This document shows positions 50,040-60,533 of a stretch of DNA of 64,000 nt, piece after piece. Below the pieces are notes generated by a model that searched no databases, was not told the DNA's origin, and saw only the letters and a program-made list of their open reading frames with translations. A program made the position numbers and the translations under genes. The DNA is from Metopolophium dirhodum (lineage: Eukaryota > Arthropoda > Insecta > Hemiptera > Aphididae): the NCBI RefSeq assembly GCF_019925205.1, contig NC_083565.1, forward strand, positions 2,275,001 through 2,339,000, written 5' to 3'. How positions within the stretch are numbered: position 1 is the first letter of the stretch; the number at the start of each line of letters is the position of its first letter.

Positions 50040-51840
50040 GTAAGACCGCGCATATGCGACGTTATCGTATTAATATACATACTATCATCGTTAGGTTGTA
50101 CAATAAATATATAACTGGTAGTATTGTAGTCATAATTTAGTATTTGGGTACCTGACTGTATATTTTATGCTACGATAATATCCCCAACAGCTGGCTAAAA
50201 TGTGCAATATAATATTATAATAATATTGTATCCCGCGGTTTTGTACGATCACTGGGATTACAGCAGCGTTTTTCAACCTTTTTGTATCCCGCGGTGGATT
50301 ATGGGTATAGGGTATATAAAATATATAATTATTATACTGTGTACCATCTGCTATAGGTCTTGGAAATTTGCACGTGCCACTTTAAAAAGAAATAAATCGC
50401 TTTAAGACTCATTAATGAAAAAACTATAAAAATGCTTTTTTTTGGAATTAATGATTATTCTAAAACGCGATAACTATATATTATTATTTATTATATAGAT
50501 ACCTATTATGATAATTGATAAGCATTCATTGTATAAAAACCAAAGTAGAACATTAAATTATTTTAATTTTTTTAATGGGCAATGGTGAAAAGTGATTATC
50601 GTATACGCATGCTTATTAATTTAATATTTTAATATTAATAATAATTTTTTTTTTTTAACTTAATATATTTATTTTTTTGTCCTACTTTTGAGGTTTTCGC
50701 ATATCATTAGTGACATACATAGGTACTATACTGATTATAAGAACCACTTGGGCTAAATGATTCGATTCGAGTTTAAATTTGTCTTATATGATTGTATTAT
50801 CATACATATTAATCATATTTATTATTTTCAATTATGACCATGCACGTCATTTGCAGCTTTGTGATATTATTATAAATATGTTTGAAAATAATAACTTTTA
50901 AAATATTAAAAAAATATTACATCATTACAATTTTTCGATAAGTTATTTAACAATAAACATAAATATTGTATTATTGTACTTATATTGTAATTATTTGTAT
51001 AATTAGTAATTTATAATATATGCAGCAATATCATAATTACTGTAGAATCCATATAATGATAAATATGTATAATAATCTGTAAGTTTTATTTCTTATTTCC
51101 ATTTAAATTATATAGAGTAAGGATTATTGCTTGTAGGTTGTATAGCGTGTTTCGCATACTTTTTTTTTTATTAAATCACATCATTTTGATATAGAAAAAT
51201 AAACCCCTATAGCCAATTATACTAAATTTTTTGAAATGAAGTGGTCCATGCAATAACGAGACAAGTCACATTTTACTATAATTGTTCAGGACAAGCAAAA
51301 CAAAATTCGTTATCTCATTTACTGTTATTGGCGGGAAATAATTATTTTGTGTTATCTTTGGAAACAATAAAGCGATTTTTCTGATTATTCTACGAATATT
51401 CAATTTGGTTTTGTAGGTAAATTCAAATGTTGAAAACTGCTTCGTAAATCCTGGACAATGAGTGTATTTATTTATCATTTGGTACATAAATGTTGACATT
51501 CTATAGAACAACATGGGTGGGCTACGTGAAGTTGCCCCACCCATACGTTATTTTTTTTCAATTGATAATTGCCATTTGGCCAATTCTTAAGTTTTGAAAA
51601 CGATTTAAGTCTTAATACAGATCCCCATAGTATTATATCGGTTTACGGCAAGAGTTTTTTTTGGATATTATACAATTTAAATATCAATAATAATATAATA
51701 AGGGCCCAGTGCGTGTGAACTAGGTTAACGATTATCGGATAATATTAGATTATAGGTAGGTAGTGTACGTCTTAATATTATGTATAACAATCAAACTGCG
51801 ACAATATAATACACTAAATCCTATTACGACTGTAATCTAG
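50040..51840 (+). other. Intron 1 of the Pax3/7 gene
   Basis: 1801-bp intron from GTAAGA to TGTAATCTAG. Near 50262 the sequence CAGCGTTTTTCAACCTTTTT resembles a hAT terminus, but no matching far end with target duplication was found. A 92-codon minus-strand frame (51266-51544, containing MSTFMYQMINKYTHCPGF) has no recognised motif. The rest is AT-rich. Confidence 0.7.
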
Positions 51841-52061
51841 GCCAAGGGCGTGTGAACCAGCTCGGTGGTACGTTCATCAACGGCCGACCGTTGCCTAATG
51901 TGGTCCGGTTGAAAATCGTCGAAATGGCCGCTGCTGGCGTGCGGCCCAGCAACATATCCAGACAGCTCAAAGTGTCGCATGGGTGCGTGTCCAAGATACT
52001 CAACAGATACCAAGAGACGGGCAGCATCCGGCCAGGCATAGTGAACAGCGATCACGTCCAG
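51841..52061 (+). CDS. gsb: Pax3/7 exon 2: PAI half of the paired domain
   Basis: The acceptor is CTGTAATCTAG and the donor CAG|GTAATC; phase is 1 in and 0 out, 221 bp. With exon 1 it gives residues 13-86. GQGRVNQLGG begins the paired-domain beta-hairpin. Then come helix 1 (VRLKIVEMAAAGVRP), helix 2 (ISRQLKV) and recognition helix 3 (SHGCVSKILNRYQETG), ending GSIRPG. This is the PAI DNA-binding subdomain of class Pax3/7 (paired, gooseberry, gooseberry-neuro). The exon end coincides with codon 107 of vertebrate PAX3, an ancient intron position. Oddities: the nearly invariant Cys of RPCVISRQL is Ser (RPSNISRQL), and the linker after GSIRPG, usually like VIGGSKPR, is IVNSDHVQ. Splicing into the next identified exon keeps the frame. 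Confidence 0.95.
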
Positions 52062-52203
52062 GTAATCATAATATAGTGGCACTTATCTTACATCCTGCAC
52101 ACCCGTAGAACTAGGAGAATTTTTTAAACTCCATATACTAATATGATAAATATATTATATTCTTAAGAATAAAAGAAGGATGTCAAACCTATATGTAGCA
52201 TTT

Positions 52204-52385
52204 ACTCATTAGCGCGAATAGGGTGGCTTGGGGGGTCTTAGCCCCCCCCCCCAAATGTCTGTCAAGTCCCCCAATTCAAAAGTCGGTGCTTAGCATGTAC
52301 TAAGCATATATATCATTTTTTGAAAATATTAAAGGGGGGGGGCTTTAGTCGCCCCCCAAAAATTGGGTTATTTGCGCCTATGAGT
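52204..52385. mobile_element. Foldback MITE with long imperfect inverted repeats
   Basis: The left arm ACTCATTAGCGCGAATAGGG and the reverse-complemented right arm ACTCATAGGCGCAAATAACC match with small gaps. Both continue into GGGGGG...CTTAGCCCCCC/GGGGGGCGACTAAAGCCCCC blocks. The whole could fold into a long hairpin. 'GGCGCAAATA...GGGGGGGCTAAAGCCCCC' is a common aphid intergenic motif in my memory. No target duplication outside the arms is clear. Confidence 0.6.
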
Positions 52386-52512
52386 ATTATATTCACGTAG
52401 GTATATACGAGTGTCTTTCAGCGTTTTCAGTCATCTCGCATTCAAGTCATAATTATTATTATTATTATTTCTTTATTGGTGCGAAAAAACTCCATTTACA
52501 AGATATTATATA

Positions 52513-54585
52513 CAGTAGAACCTCGATAGTCCGGACGAATTTAGACCGAGCATCGTCCGGATTATCGATTTTCCGGATTACCGGAGGTTTTTCAAAATTA
52601 CCTACTCAAATGACTAAGATTTTATTTTTAATTTCGCCATCTTTATATTTATTGCATTTTAAATTACAAGAATAATAATTAAATTAAATTAAAACTAAAC
52701 TAATGAATTACAAAAAAAAATGTTTATAATAATATGTATGTAGAACTTAAGACGTATAGTAATCGGTAATTTTTTTCTGAATAATACTTTTAATTTTCAT
52801 TTCAAAAGCGAGTTCTCTTAATTGACGTACCAACAAAATATCAGTGCTATCCATGTTCTCATCTTCTGCCCATTGCAATACAGTATTCAGTGCATTCACA
52901 GCTTCTGAAGGAGAAACTTTACTTGTACTGATTGAGCCACTTTCATCCTCGTCGTCAATATCATCCTCTTTTGCTGCAATTTGTAGAATTTGATCATCAG
53001 TTAAGATTTCATGATTCGCTAAATCTTCGTCTGCGCCACGGCAAGCCCATTCCTGTGCTTGAGAATCAGACATTTTATTCGTACATGTTTCCTGTATCTG
53101 GTTTATGAGCGTAGAAAGTTGAATGTCATCGATTTCAACAACTTTGTCGATTTCATTTTCTGCTTGGAAAGGAAGTAAGTGTTTCCACGATTTCTTTATG
53201 AGCATTGGCGGGACCAATTTCCAACAATTTGCAAGACTGAAAACTACGTCTTTTAAATTTATGGCCTTTAGAGCATCAACAAGGTTTTCACCATGCACCG
53301 GATCAGCAAGAACATTAACTAAGAGAGACTTACGATAGTTTAATTTAATATTCTGAATTACATTTTGATCCATCGGTTGAATAAGCGCTGTAGTATTAGG
53401 AGGTAAAAACATTGCAAAAATGTTGCCATCATCACTACGTAATTCTTCTGCTGATGGATGTCCAGGGCAATTATCCAACAATAATAAAGCTTTTGGAGGT
53501 AAATTTACATTTAAAAGGTGCTCACGAACTATAGGAACAAATTGTTTTTGAAACCAGTCTAAAAATAAAACACGAGTGACCCAAGCATTTTTTTGTCCAC
53601 GATAGCATACGGGAAGGTTAACTGATTTAAACGCACGTGGTTTTTGTGCAGTCCCAATAACGAGCAAAGGCAGCTTATGAGTTCCACTTGCATTAGCACA
53701 AGGCATGAATGTTATTCGAGCTTTAATAATTTTTCTCCCAGGGGCGTTTTTCTCATGACTTGATGCTAATGTATGCTCTGGTAACATTCGCCAGAATAAA
53801 CCGGATTCATCAGCGTTATAAATTTGTTCTAGGTCCAAATTGTTTTCATTTATGACTCGCTGTAACTCATTTCGAAATGGTTCGATTGATGCTTCGTCAC
53901 ACGAAAGTTTCTCACCCGTTATTTTAAGGCGCCTAATACCATGACGATGTTTAAAATTGTCTAGCCAACCTTTACTAGCAGTGAAACCATCTTCCTTCTT
54001 TGTTATTTCACGGTGAAATAAACGTGCTTTTTCGCAAATTATTTCACCACTTATCGGAATGTGTTGTCTCCGCTGTTGCATAAACCACATAAATAAAGCA
54101 TTTTCGAGAACAAGATTTTCCGGCTGTTTTAAAGTTTTACGTGTGCCTGGACCACGTTCAGTTGTGCTGACAAACTTCATAATTTTGTCTTTATTTTTTT
54201 TTATGTCACCAACAGTCGATTTACCTATTCCGTACTTCTCAGCAATTATACCATAGTTCTGGCCATTTTCTATTAGCTTAATTATTTCAATTTTTTGATC
54301 TAAAGTCAAAGTTACGTGTTTACGAGGAGCCATTGTAACAAACAAGAATAATAACCACTCGACAAGAAAGAAGTAAACGAACTGACTATCGGGTATCGAT
54401 TTATTATGTACTAGGAACAGCAGGTAATAAAAATGACAAAATTGTATTTGTCGATAACAATATCTTATAGATTAATTGGGTTGCGGGAATTCTCGTAAAA
54501 TCTATTTACGAACAAATGGAATTTTGCCGTCCGGATTACCGCGTTCACCGGATTATCGGGGGTCCGGACTATCGAGGCTCTACTG
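52513..54585 (-). mobile_element. Complete pogo/Tigger-type DNA transposon
   Basis: A 2073-bp element. Left end CAGTAGAACCTCGATAGTCC and reverse-complemented right end CAGTAGAGCCTCGATAGTCC are terminal inverted repeats matching at 23 of 24 positions, flanked by TA duplications at 52511-52512 and 54586-54587. CCGGATTA occurs twice inside each end (52557 and 52573; 54531 and 54548), all on the same strand, and may bind transposase. It contains one intact transposase gene on the minus strand and lies antisense in intron 2 of the Pax gene. Near-identical ends and an intact frame point to recent insertion. Confidence 0.95.
52747..54345 (-). CDS. Tigger/Jerky-type DDE transposase
   Basis: 532 codons from the first Met. 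The likelier start is the Met at residue 5 (MAPRKHVTLTL, 54333), since the family usually begins like this. Domains: a CENP-B/Psq-type helix-turn-helix at about 8-55 (LDQKIEIIKLIENGQNYGII), a Tc5/CENP-B second helix-turn-helix at about 75-143, and a DDE_1 catalytic domain at about 170-380. The catalytic Asp residues are D179 (YNADESG), D291 (LLLLDNCPGH) and D326 (QPMDQN). The last two are 35 residues apart, as usual for pogo-group enzymes. The tail is acidic (AKEDDIDDEDESGS). It would cut at the terminal repeats and insert at TA in the nucleus. A minus-strand AATAAA lies about 95 nt after the stop (52648-52653). Matching terminal repeats argue against a domesticated Jerky gene. Confidence 0.93.
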   Translation of the reverse strand: MFVTMAPRKHVTLTLDQKIEIIKLIENGQNYGIIAEKYGIGKSTVGDIKKNKDKIMKFVSTTERGPGTRKTLKQPENLVLENALFMWFMQQRRQHIPISGEIICEKARLFHREITKKEDGFTASKGWLDNFKHRHGIRRLKITGEKLSCDEASIEPFRNELQRVINENNLDLEQIYNADESGLFWRMLPEHTLASSHEKNAPGRKIIKARITFMPCANASGTHKLPLLVIGTAQKPRAFKSVNLPVCYRGQKNAWVTRVLFLDWFQKQFVPIVREHLLNVNLPPKALLLLDNCPGHPSAEELRSDDGNIFAMFLPPNTTALIQPMDQNVIQNIKLNYRKSLLVNVLADPVHGENLVDALKAINLKDVVFSLANCWKLVPPMLIKKSWKHLLPFQAENEIDKVVEIDDIQLSTLINQIQETCTNKMSDSQAQEWACRGADEDLANHEILTDDQILQIAAKEDDIDDEDESGSISTSKVSPSEAVNALNTVLQWAEDENMDSTDILLVRQLRELAFEMKIKSIIQKKITDYYTS

Positions 54586-54869
54586 TACATGGAAATTTTG
54601 TAGTAAATAACAGATACAATACAAATTATAACATGTACGAATAATAATAAAATTCACATTCAATCAAAATAATGAAATACATAATATTAAGTGGTACGTA
54701 ATTTTACAGCCATAATTAACTATTAACTAAAAAAAAATGTATAGTATTTCCTACAGCTATTAGTATATTTGCAGGTGATAACTTTAATAAGTACCTATTT
54801 TTAAAAACATTATTAATTAAGAAACTTTCTTGATTTCTGGTAAATTTGGTACTAATTCAAAAATTTAAT

Positions 54870-55350
54870 CGTTCCAATAAATAAAGGGCAATCAATCGAG
54901 TTATTTAAGGGTTTCAACAAAAATGAATAATGAAAGCTATAATTCTTCTCCTTATATTTATTTTAACAATTGTATATTGAAATATGATAATATTTGCCGT
55001 TCACCTATAAATTTAAATGCTACAAACCGAAGAAAACGAGTCTAAACGGCTTCAAGATTCTGAGTTACACCCAAGTTCTTTAAATACCATAAAGGGATCC
55101 AAATGCTTATTGGGATCTGGCAAATGCAAAATATATATTTTTCGAGGCATTTAAATTATTAAAATTTGTACAAGTATGTGTAATAGCACCAAGATTAAGA
55201 AAAGATTTATTAGTTATTTTATCAATATGTCTATTATTTAAACATAATTTAGAATCAAACGTAGTTGAGTAGTTCCTAAGTCGGTAAATGATTTCACTAA
55301 TTCAATAGAAAAATTGTTAAGCTTATAATAAAAATAATTACAAGACTGTA
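54870..55350 (-). pseudogene. Jockey-type non-LTR retrotransposon, reverse transcriptase fragment
   Basis: Reading the minus strand from about 55348, frames give QSCNYFYYKLNNFSIELVKS and FTDLG. After a frameshift come HIDKITNKSFLNLGAITHTC and NASKNIYFAFARSQ, then EAV*TRFLRFVAFKFIGER (stop shown as *) near 55027-55052, and finally a trace of NSIDCPLFIG-like sequence near 54875. 'KDLG...HID.I..KS...LG.I.R', 'L(Y/F)..(L/F)ARS' and 'VQ.RFLRF.A.K' are successive motifs at the C-terminal side of Jockey-clade reverse transcriptases. Several stops and frameshifts make it dead. It lies in Pax intron 2, antisense to the gene. Confidence 0.7.
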
Positions 55351-57313
55351 TTTAATATTAAATGATAATGTTTTGTCGATATTAAGACAAAAACCCCTTA
55401 AGAATTTAATATATTTATATACTATAATTATTAACGGGGACAAACATGGATAGACATCTTGAAGTATATAAATTTACTATTTCTAATACATAATATATCA
55501 TAATTATATGTATATATAGGGCAGACGAAAGCTATTGCAATATTATTACATAATATATATTTTATTTTGATACATTAAAGAATAGGTATATTTTTCGATA
55601 AATATTTTCAAATCACAAATAAATTTTTGGTAAAATTTACAAGATATAAATCATAATTTTTTAATATAATCACAGTTTTAAATTCTGATGTGAACGTATT
55701 GCTGGATGTACGATGATTTGTGGTTTTATTATGATGTACCTATTATATTTTAAAATATTAAAAATACAAAAGGTTAATTTTTTTTGGGAATTTAACAATC
55801 AAATTTTAAATTGTAAACTATTTATTTGTTGGTATTAATTTCCAGAAGATGGATACGTATGTTAAATTACGAAAATTATTTTTGACGATTATTCATTCAC
55901 GCTGTAATAGTTTTTTTTGCACGAACCAAGAGTAGGTATAAGAAAAACAGACATGATATTTGAACATTTGATGGGTATTAATGTATCTATTATTTTTAGT
56001 TATTGACTGTCTGAAAAAAACGGTATTGCTACGCCCCGCCACGCGTATTACATATTTTTAAAGCGTTTATCATCCTGTTTTAAATCGTACTCTAGTGGAT
56101 AGGTTTTCGTAGATTTTTGAGTCAGATTATATTATATTAAAATAATTATTTTTAGTTATAAAATATATATGCGTCCGATTTCCCAAATGGGTTATTGAGT
56201 AGGTAATTATTATTCTAAAATCCGTATTACTGATAAAATATATTAGATAATTTATTATACTTATTTTCGCCTAATGCCTTAATACATAATATGCTGTTCC
56301 GATAATTTCTTAACAACAAATTATAATATTGACCAATTATAATAGATATAGTTTAATTATATTCATTGATAAACGGTGTTTAGCCGGATAAAATGTAATA
56401 ATAATCTTTGTCTGTTGTTCACTTATTGTTATTCATTAATTTTGTCGGATTTTTTTACGTATTATTTACTTAAATTTATTTCCATAATTTTAACGAATTA
56501 TATACATAATTATACGTTAAAGACATGCACAAGTATGACTATGTATAAATATATAATAGTATAAAGAATAAAGTCTTGACGAATGACGAGTGACAAAATA
56601 AGTTTTACGAACATAATATTATGTTATATATTTATGAATTAATTTTCTTAAGGTCCCGCCGATTGAGATGCTATCGATATTATATTGGCTGGAGACTTTA
56701 ACGGACGCATAAAACATAAATGCAGTTTCGTTTTCGATCGTGAATATTATAATAATGTATAGTTTCAGCGACGCGTGATCTTGTGCGGAGACGCTATAAT
56801 AAAAACAATAAAAACATACTGCGTGAAGATAAATTAAAAATAAATTATTCTGTTAGCACGCGCCCATTTACATAATTATACAGTGTTTGGATTTAAATTA
56901 TTGGCGAAACAAAACAATAAAGGCCAATAAATCGGGCCGACCGGCGTTGATATTACATTATGATGAAGACGTCGTCATCGTGTCTTCCGATTATTGCTCT
57001 AAGGGATTTTCGGGACATATATTATGAAACTCGTACCTACATAATATGGTCCATGTATAAAATGTATATATGGCTCATGAATATTTAGTAACTACACCTT
57101 TTCTTCGTTTTTTTTTTATTTTTTATAATATACACGAAATTCCTGATCAATCATTTTAGCTGTTGGCATTTCTGTTTTTTTTTCTTATTCTTTAATAGAC
57201 CCCCCACAACATGCGACGAGCCGCCTGCGCGCTATTAATTAATGGACCCCAAGTGTTTTGGTTCGTGTGTGTGTGCGTGTACGACACATTCCTCTCTCAC
57301 TCAATCTCTCTCT

Positions 57314-57315
<2 letters not shown>

Positions 57316-57347
<32 letters not shown>
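57316..57347. repeat. (CT)16 microsatellite
   Basis: Uninterrupted CT dinucleotide tract in a CpG-rich patch. It creates long Ser/Leu and Arg/Glu frames (57211-57647) that are not genes. Confidence 0.95.
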
Positions 57348-57352
<5 letters not shown>

Positions 57353-57986
57353 TTTCCATCCTCGGCGGCATCTGCACCGGTGTTCGGCGCGTCTTACCTG
57401 TTCGACACCAGACAACCCGGCTCCATCACACCGTATATACTGCACGCGTGTGTATTATGGCCCATTGTTTTTTATAGTCGGTCGTAAAACATATCCAAAG
57501 ATAATTTCGGCAACACGTCGTCGTCGTCGTTATTTCCCGCTCAGCATTTTGAGCCTGAAGTTATGTCTGCAGTTATCAAAAAAAAAAAAAACGAAACAAA
57601 AACAAAACATTTTTCTAAATATATTTTCTGAAGACTCATTATTATGATATTGTATATACGACGTGCGAGTTATAATAATATGACGTAACGTATAGAGATC
57701 TCGACGGATATCCACATATTGACCCTTCATACAGTTCAAACTCTTTTAGCAGCACTAGCTGTTGTATAAAACGTAACTTCTTTTTTCGTCGGTTGCATAT
57801 TTTATGCTTTAAACATTATATTCATCTTTGAGTATAGGTAGGTACTGCATAAAATCCTATAAATCATAAGTAACAACACAGTCATATTATTTTTCAAAAT
57901 TAAAATAATATTGTACATCTTAAATACATAAACCTATATATTATAACGCATTACCATCTAATAAATAATAATTGTATGGTTTCTAG

Positions 57987-58089
57987 AAAATCTATCCGAA
58001 ACGAATTTCGTATTGTCCGGAGGAAGTCAGAGATACGACAATCAGATCAGATCGTCATAGTAATTACTCAATCGACGGAATACTATCAG
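57987..58089 (+). CDS. gsb: Pax3/7 octapeptide exon
   Basis: Acceptor ATGGTTTCTAG and donor ATCAG|GTAATA bound a 103-bp open exon in phase 0 in, phase 1 out. It encodes KIYPKRISYCPEEVRDTTIR, then SDRHSN and the octapeptide YSIDGILS, with a Gly codon split by the donor. The octapeptide (consensus H/Y-S-I-D-G-I-L-G/S) is the Groucho-binding motif of Pax proteins and lies between paired domain and homeodomain in Pax3/7. Vertebrate PAX3 also has a phase-1 intron two codons after its octapeptide. Exon 2 ends in phase 0, so a direct join is in frame and puts the octapeptide at residues 113-120. The 26 residues before it do not resemble the end of a RED domain. The acceptor is only moderate; the 5' edge is the weakest point. 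Confidence 0.65.
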
Positions 58090-58963
58090 GTAATATAGTT
58101 TTTTTTAATAAATGAATACTTAATAATATAATGATACAATATAATATTTTAAGCAGTATTATAGTTTATGATTTAATATTATATACTAGAATATTATAAT
58201 TGACGGAGTATATTAACAGATCCAAAGTAAATATACAAATAATACTTTAACAACTCAATGTGTAATTTTTTAATATATTATACCAACAAAACTAAAAAAT
58301 ATATTATCGTAATTAGCACAAGTACCATATTATAAATTATAATTATATACTTACCTACATATTTCTTGACAGATATCTAAATTATAACTTTATATAGGTA
58401 CAGCAGTAGGCGTGAATGGTTAATAGGTATATATTATATACTATTCTGAATTTGATCAATTGACCATACCTACATATATTATAATATATCTCGATGTATG
58501 TTTATCATAGTTATTGCCTTTATGATAGTCTAAGAACCATGCATCTTAAAAAAACTGTAACCACGCAATTATTATGAAGGAAAATCAAGAAAACTATAAA
58601 ATGACAAGGCGAGTGATGATTAATTTAAATCGCATATATAATATCCCGAGTGTCATTATTAATAAACCTATAACAAAATACAAATGTAATCATACATTTG
58701 TATGAAAATGTATTATAAATAGGCGGTGAAAAAAAGATTTGATATTTTTCACATATTCACTTATAGATACGCGGTTTAAAACTGACAATTTTTATTATGA
58801 ATACAGTTTACACACTTATATCGGTATTTCAAAAGGTTTTTAGAATATTAAAAGAGTAATTTATTATATTTACCTATTCAAATTGTATAAAATAACTTAC
58901 ACATGTAATACGTATGTATATAGCTGGATTATAAATTTGATTAACCACATTAATAATAATCAT

Positions 58964-58964
<1 letters not shown>

Positions 58965-59012
<48 letters not shown>
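58965..59012. repeat. (CA)24 microsatellite
   Basis: A perfect 48-bp CA dinucleotide tract. Confidence 0.97.
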
Positions 59013-59013
<1 letters not shown>

Positions 59014-60036
59014 TACTGCAGCACACCCATTAGTAAACACACAAAATGTTAAATATATATAATGTCATTAAAAATAAATTACACTAAACATAAAATTGCT
59101 CGTTTTATTCAAATTCAAAATATGTTCTCCACTTTGTATAGTATACGCATATTATTATATGGTATATTATACTTGTAACATGCTTTAGGTAAATTGTAGC
59201 AAATTGATTTATATTATGTTAAAATAGAGGAACTAGACTCAACATTATATACATGCTTGTAGTCGTACATATATGTATAACTGGTACTGCAGTAGTATAT
59301 GCGCAATATTCATATGTATCGGTGCCTGTATATAATACTTTTGGACATAAATCATAAAACTCACACACAACTCGTTAGATATTATATTTTACGCGCATAT
59401 ACGGCTCGCGGGAAGGAAAACATTTTCTCAGCGTATAGAAAAATGCAGTGTGTCCGCTGTGTGGGTATAGCTGGTTGGTTTCTCGTTTTATAATATGTGA
59501 CGATATATTATATTATTATTGTAAAATAAATAACGCGTCCATTTAACACACATTTGCGCGATATTAAGCTCACCGCGTGACTATATATTACCTAATATAT
59601 CAACATCATAAGGTATCGATTTAACATTTTAAACGTTCGCGTCACACCGCGGGTACCTATAATAATATATTATAATACATATACGCGGGTTACCAACGCA
59701 ATGGTATTTACCGGTAGGTGTATGTAGAAGTGATGTATATAATAGAGGCTCTATATACCTACACTCCGGTGACAATGCCAATATAATATATTATAATGAT
59801 GGTTATTTTTTCGGTCGCGCTACCGATGTACGATCAACACAGTTTAACTTGTTTTGGCCGTCGGCCTGGAAATCCGAGTAAATACGACATTGGTACCTAT
59901 ATACGATCAGCTACCTATAATATAATAATATATTATATCACATCGATGATCCGGCGACTGCAGGGTGCAGTAGCGTAATTGACCGCTTTGGACTACCTAT
60001 ATATAATATTATATAGGCACGGCGATGATGATTGTG

Positions 60037-60060
60037 ATAATAATAATAATAATAATAATA
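60037..60060. repeat. (ATA)8 microsatellite
   Basis: Uninterrupted ATA trinucleotide tract of 24 bp. Confidence 0.9.
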
Positions 60061-60533
60061 CAAATATACAATAATACATATTATTATTATCAAGAACGAT
60101 TCGAAAAACTTCCATTAATCACGAGCTGCGCACAACCATTATTACATAATAATATATATGATGTTGTGGGGGGCACAAAGCGTTGCGTACCACTATTGTC
60201 ATCGGGTATCTCAGCAGCAGCTACTGCAGATCGCCGAAAAAATGTTAATGATGGATTTCACGGCATTATATTATAGTTATTGGCTTCCGGAATACATCAT
60301 TAAGCCCCCGCGCACATTATTATAAAAATAACATCGGTGGCATTTCTCGAGACTTCGGGCGGCGGCGCGCCGGGGACATGTATATCGTGTTTTCTCCACT
60401 ACGTCCCGCTGTTTCAAAATTGTATCATAAACATATATCATTCGGCAATGGACTGCTACTGCATTGTTGCCTCGCTGCCATAAACCGTGTTCGAATATTT
60501 TATACTCGAGATTTTTTTTTTCTTTTTTTCTAG

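Larger units (their letters stand above)
52062..57986 (+). other. Intron 2 of the Pax3/7 gene
   Basis: 5925 bp between the PAI exon and the octapeptide exon. It holds a foldback MITE (52204-52385), an antisense Tigger transposon (52513-54585), a decayed Jockey-type fragment (54870-55350) and a (CT)16 tract (57316-57347). About 57190-57480 is CpG-rich. I looked for the RED half of the paired domain (motif like IFSWEIRDRL) on the plus strand and did not find it. The segment 55350-57190 is AT-rich and otherwise empty. Confidence 0.6.

Noticed and set aside
49792..50043. 83-codon plus-strand frame overlapping Pax exon 1
   Set aside because: It is in a different frame from the MYSAHYNGFTFQ start. 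That start is the one that joins in phase to the paired-box exon.
50262..50760. Possible hAT element in Pax intron 1 (CAGCGTTTTTCAACC ... AAGAACCACTTG)
   Set aside because: The two ends are poor inverted matches and the 8-bp flanks differ; only the left end is element-like.
51266..51544. 92-codon minus-strand frame in Pax intron 1
   Set aside because: No motif and no splice or promoter support; the residue content follows the AT-rich DNA.
57258..57647. 129-codon frame across the CT microsatellite
   Set aside because: Carried by (CT)16 and a poly-A tract; competing frames overlap it in every phase on the plus strand and one on the minus strand.
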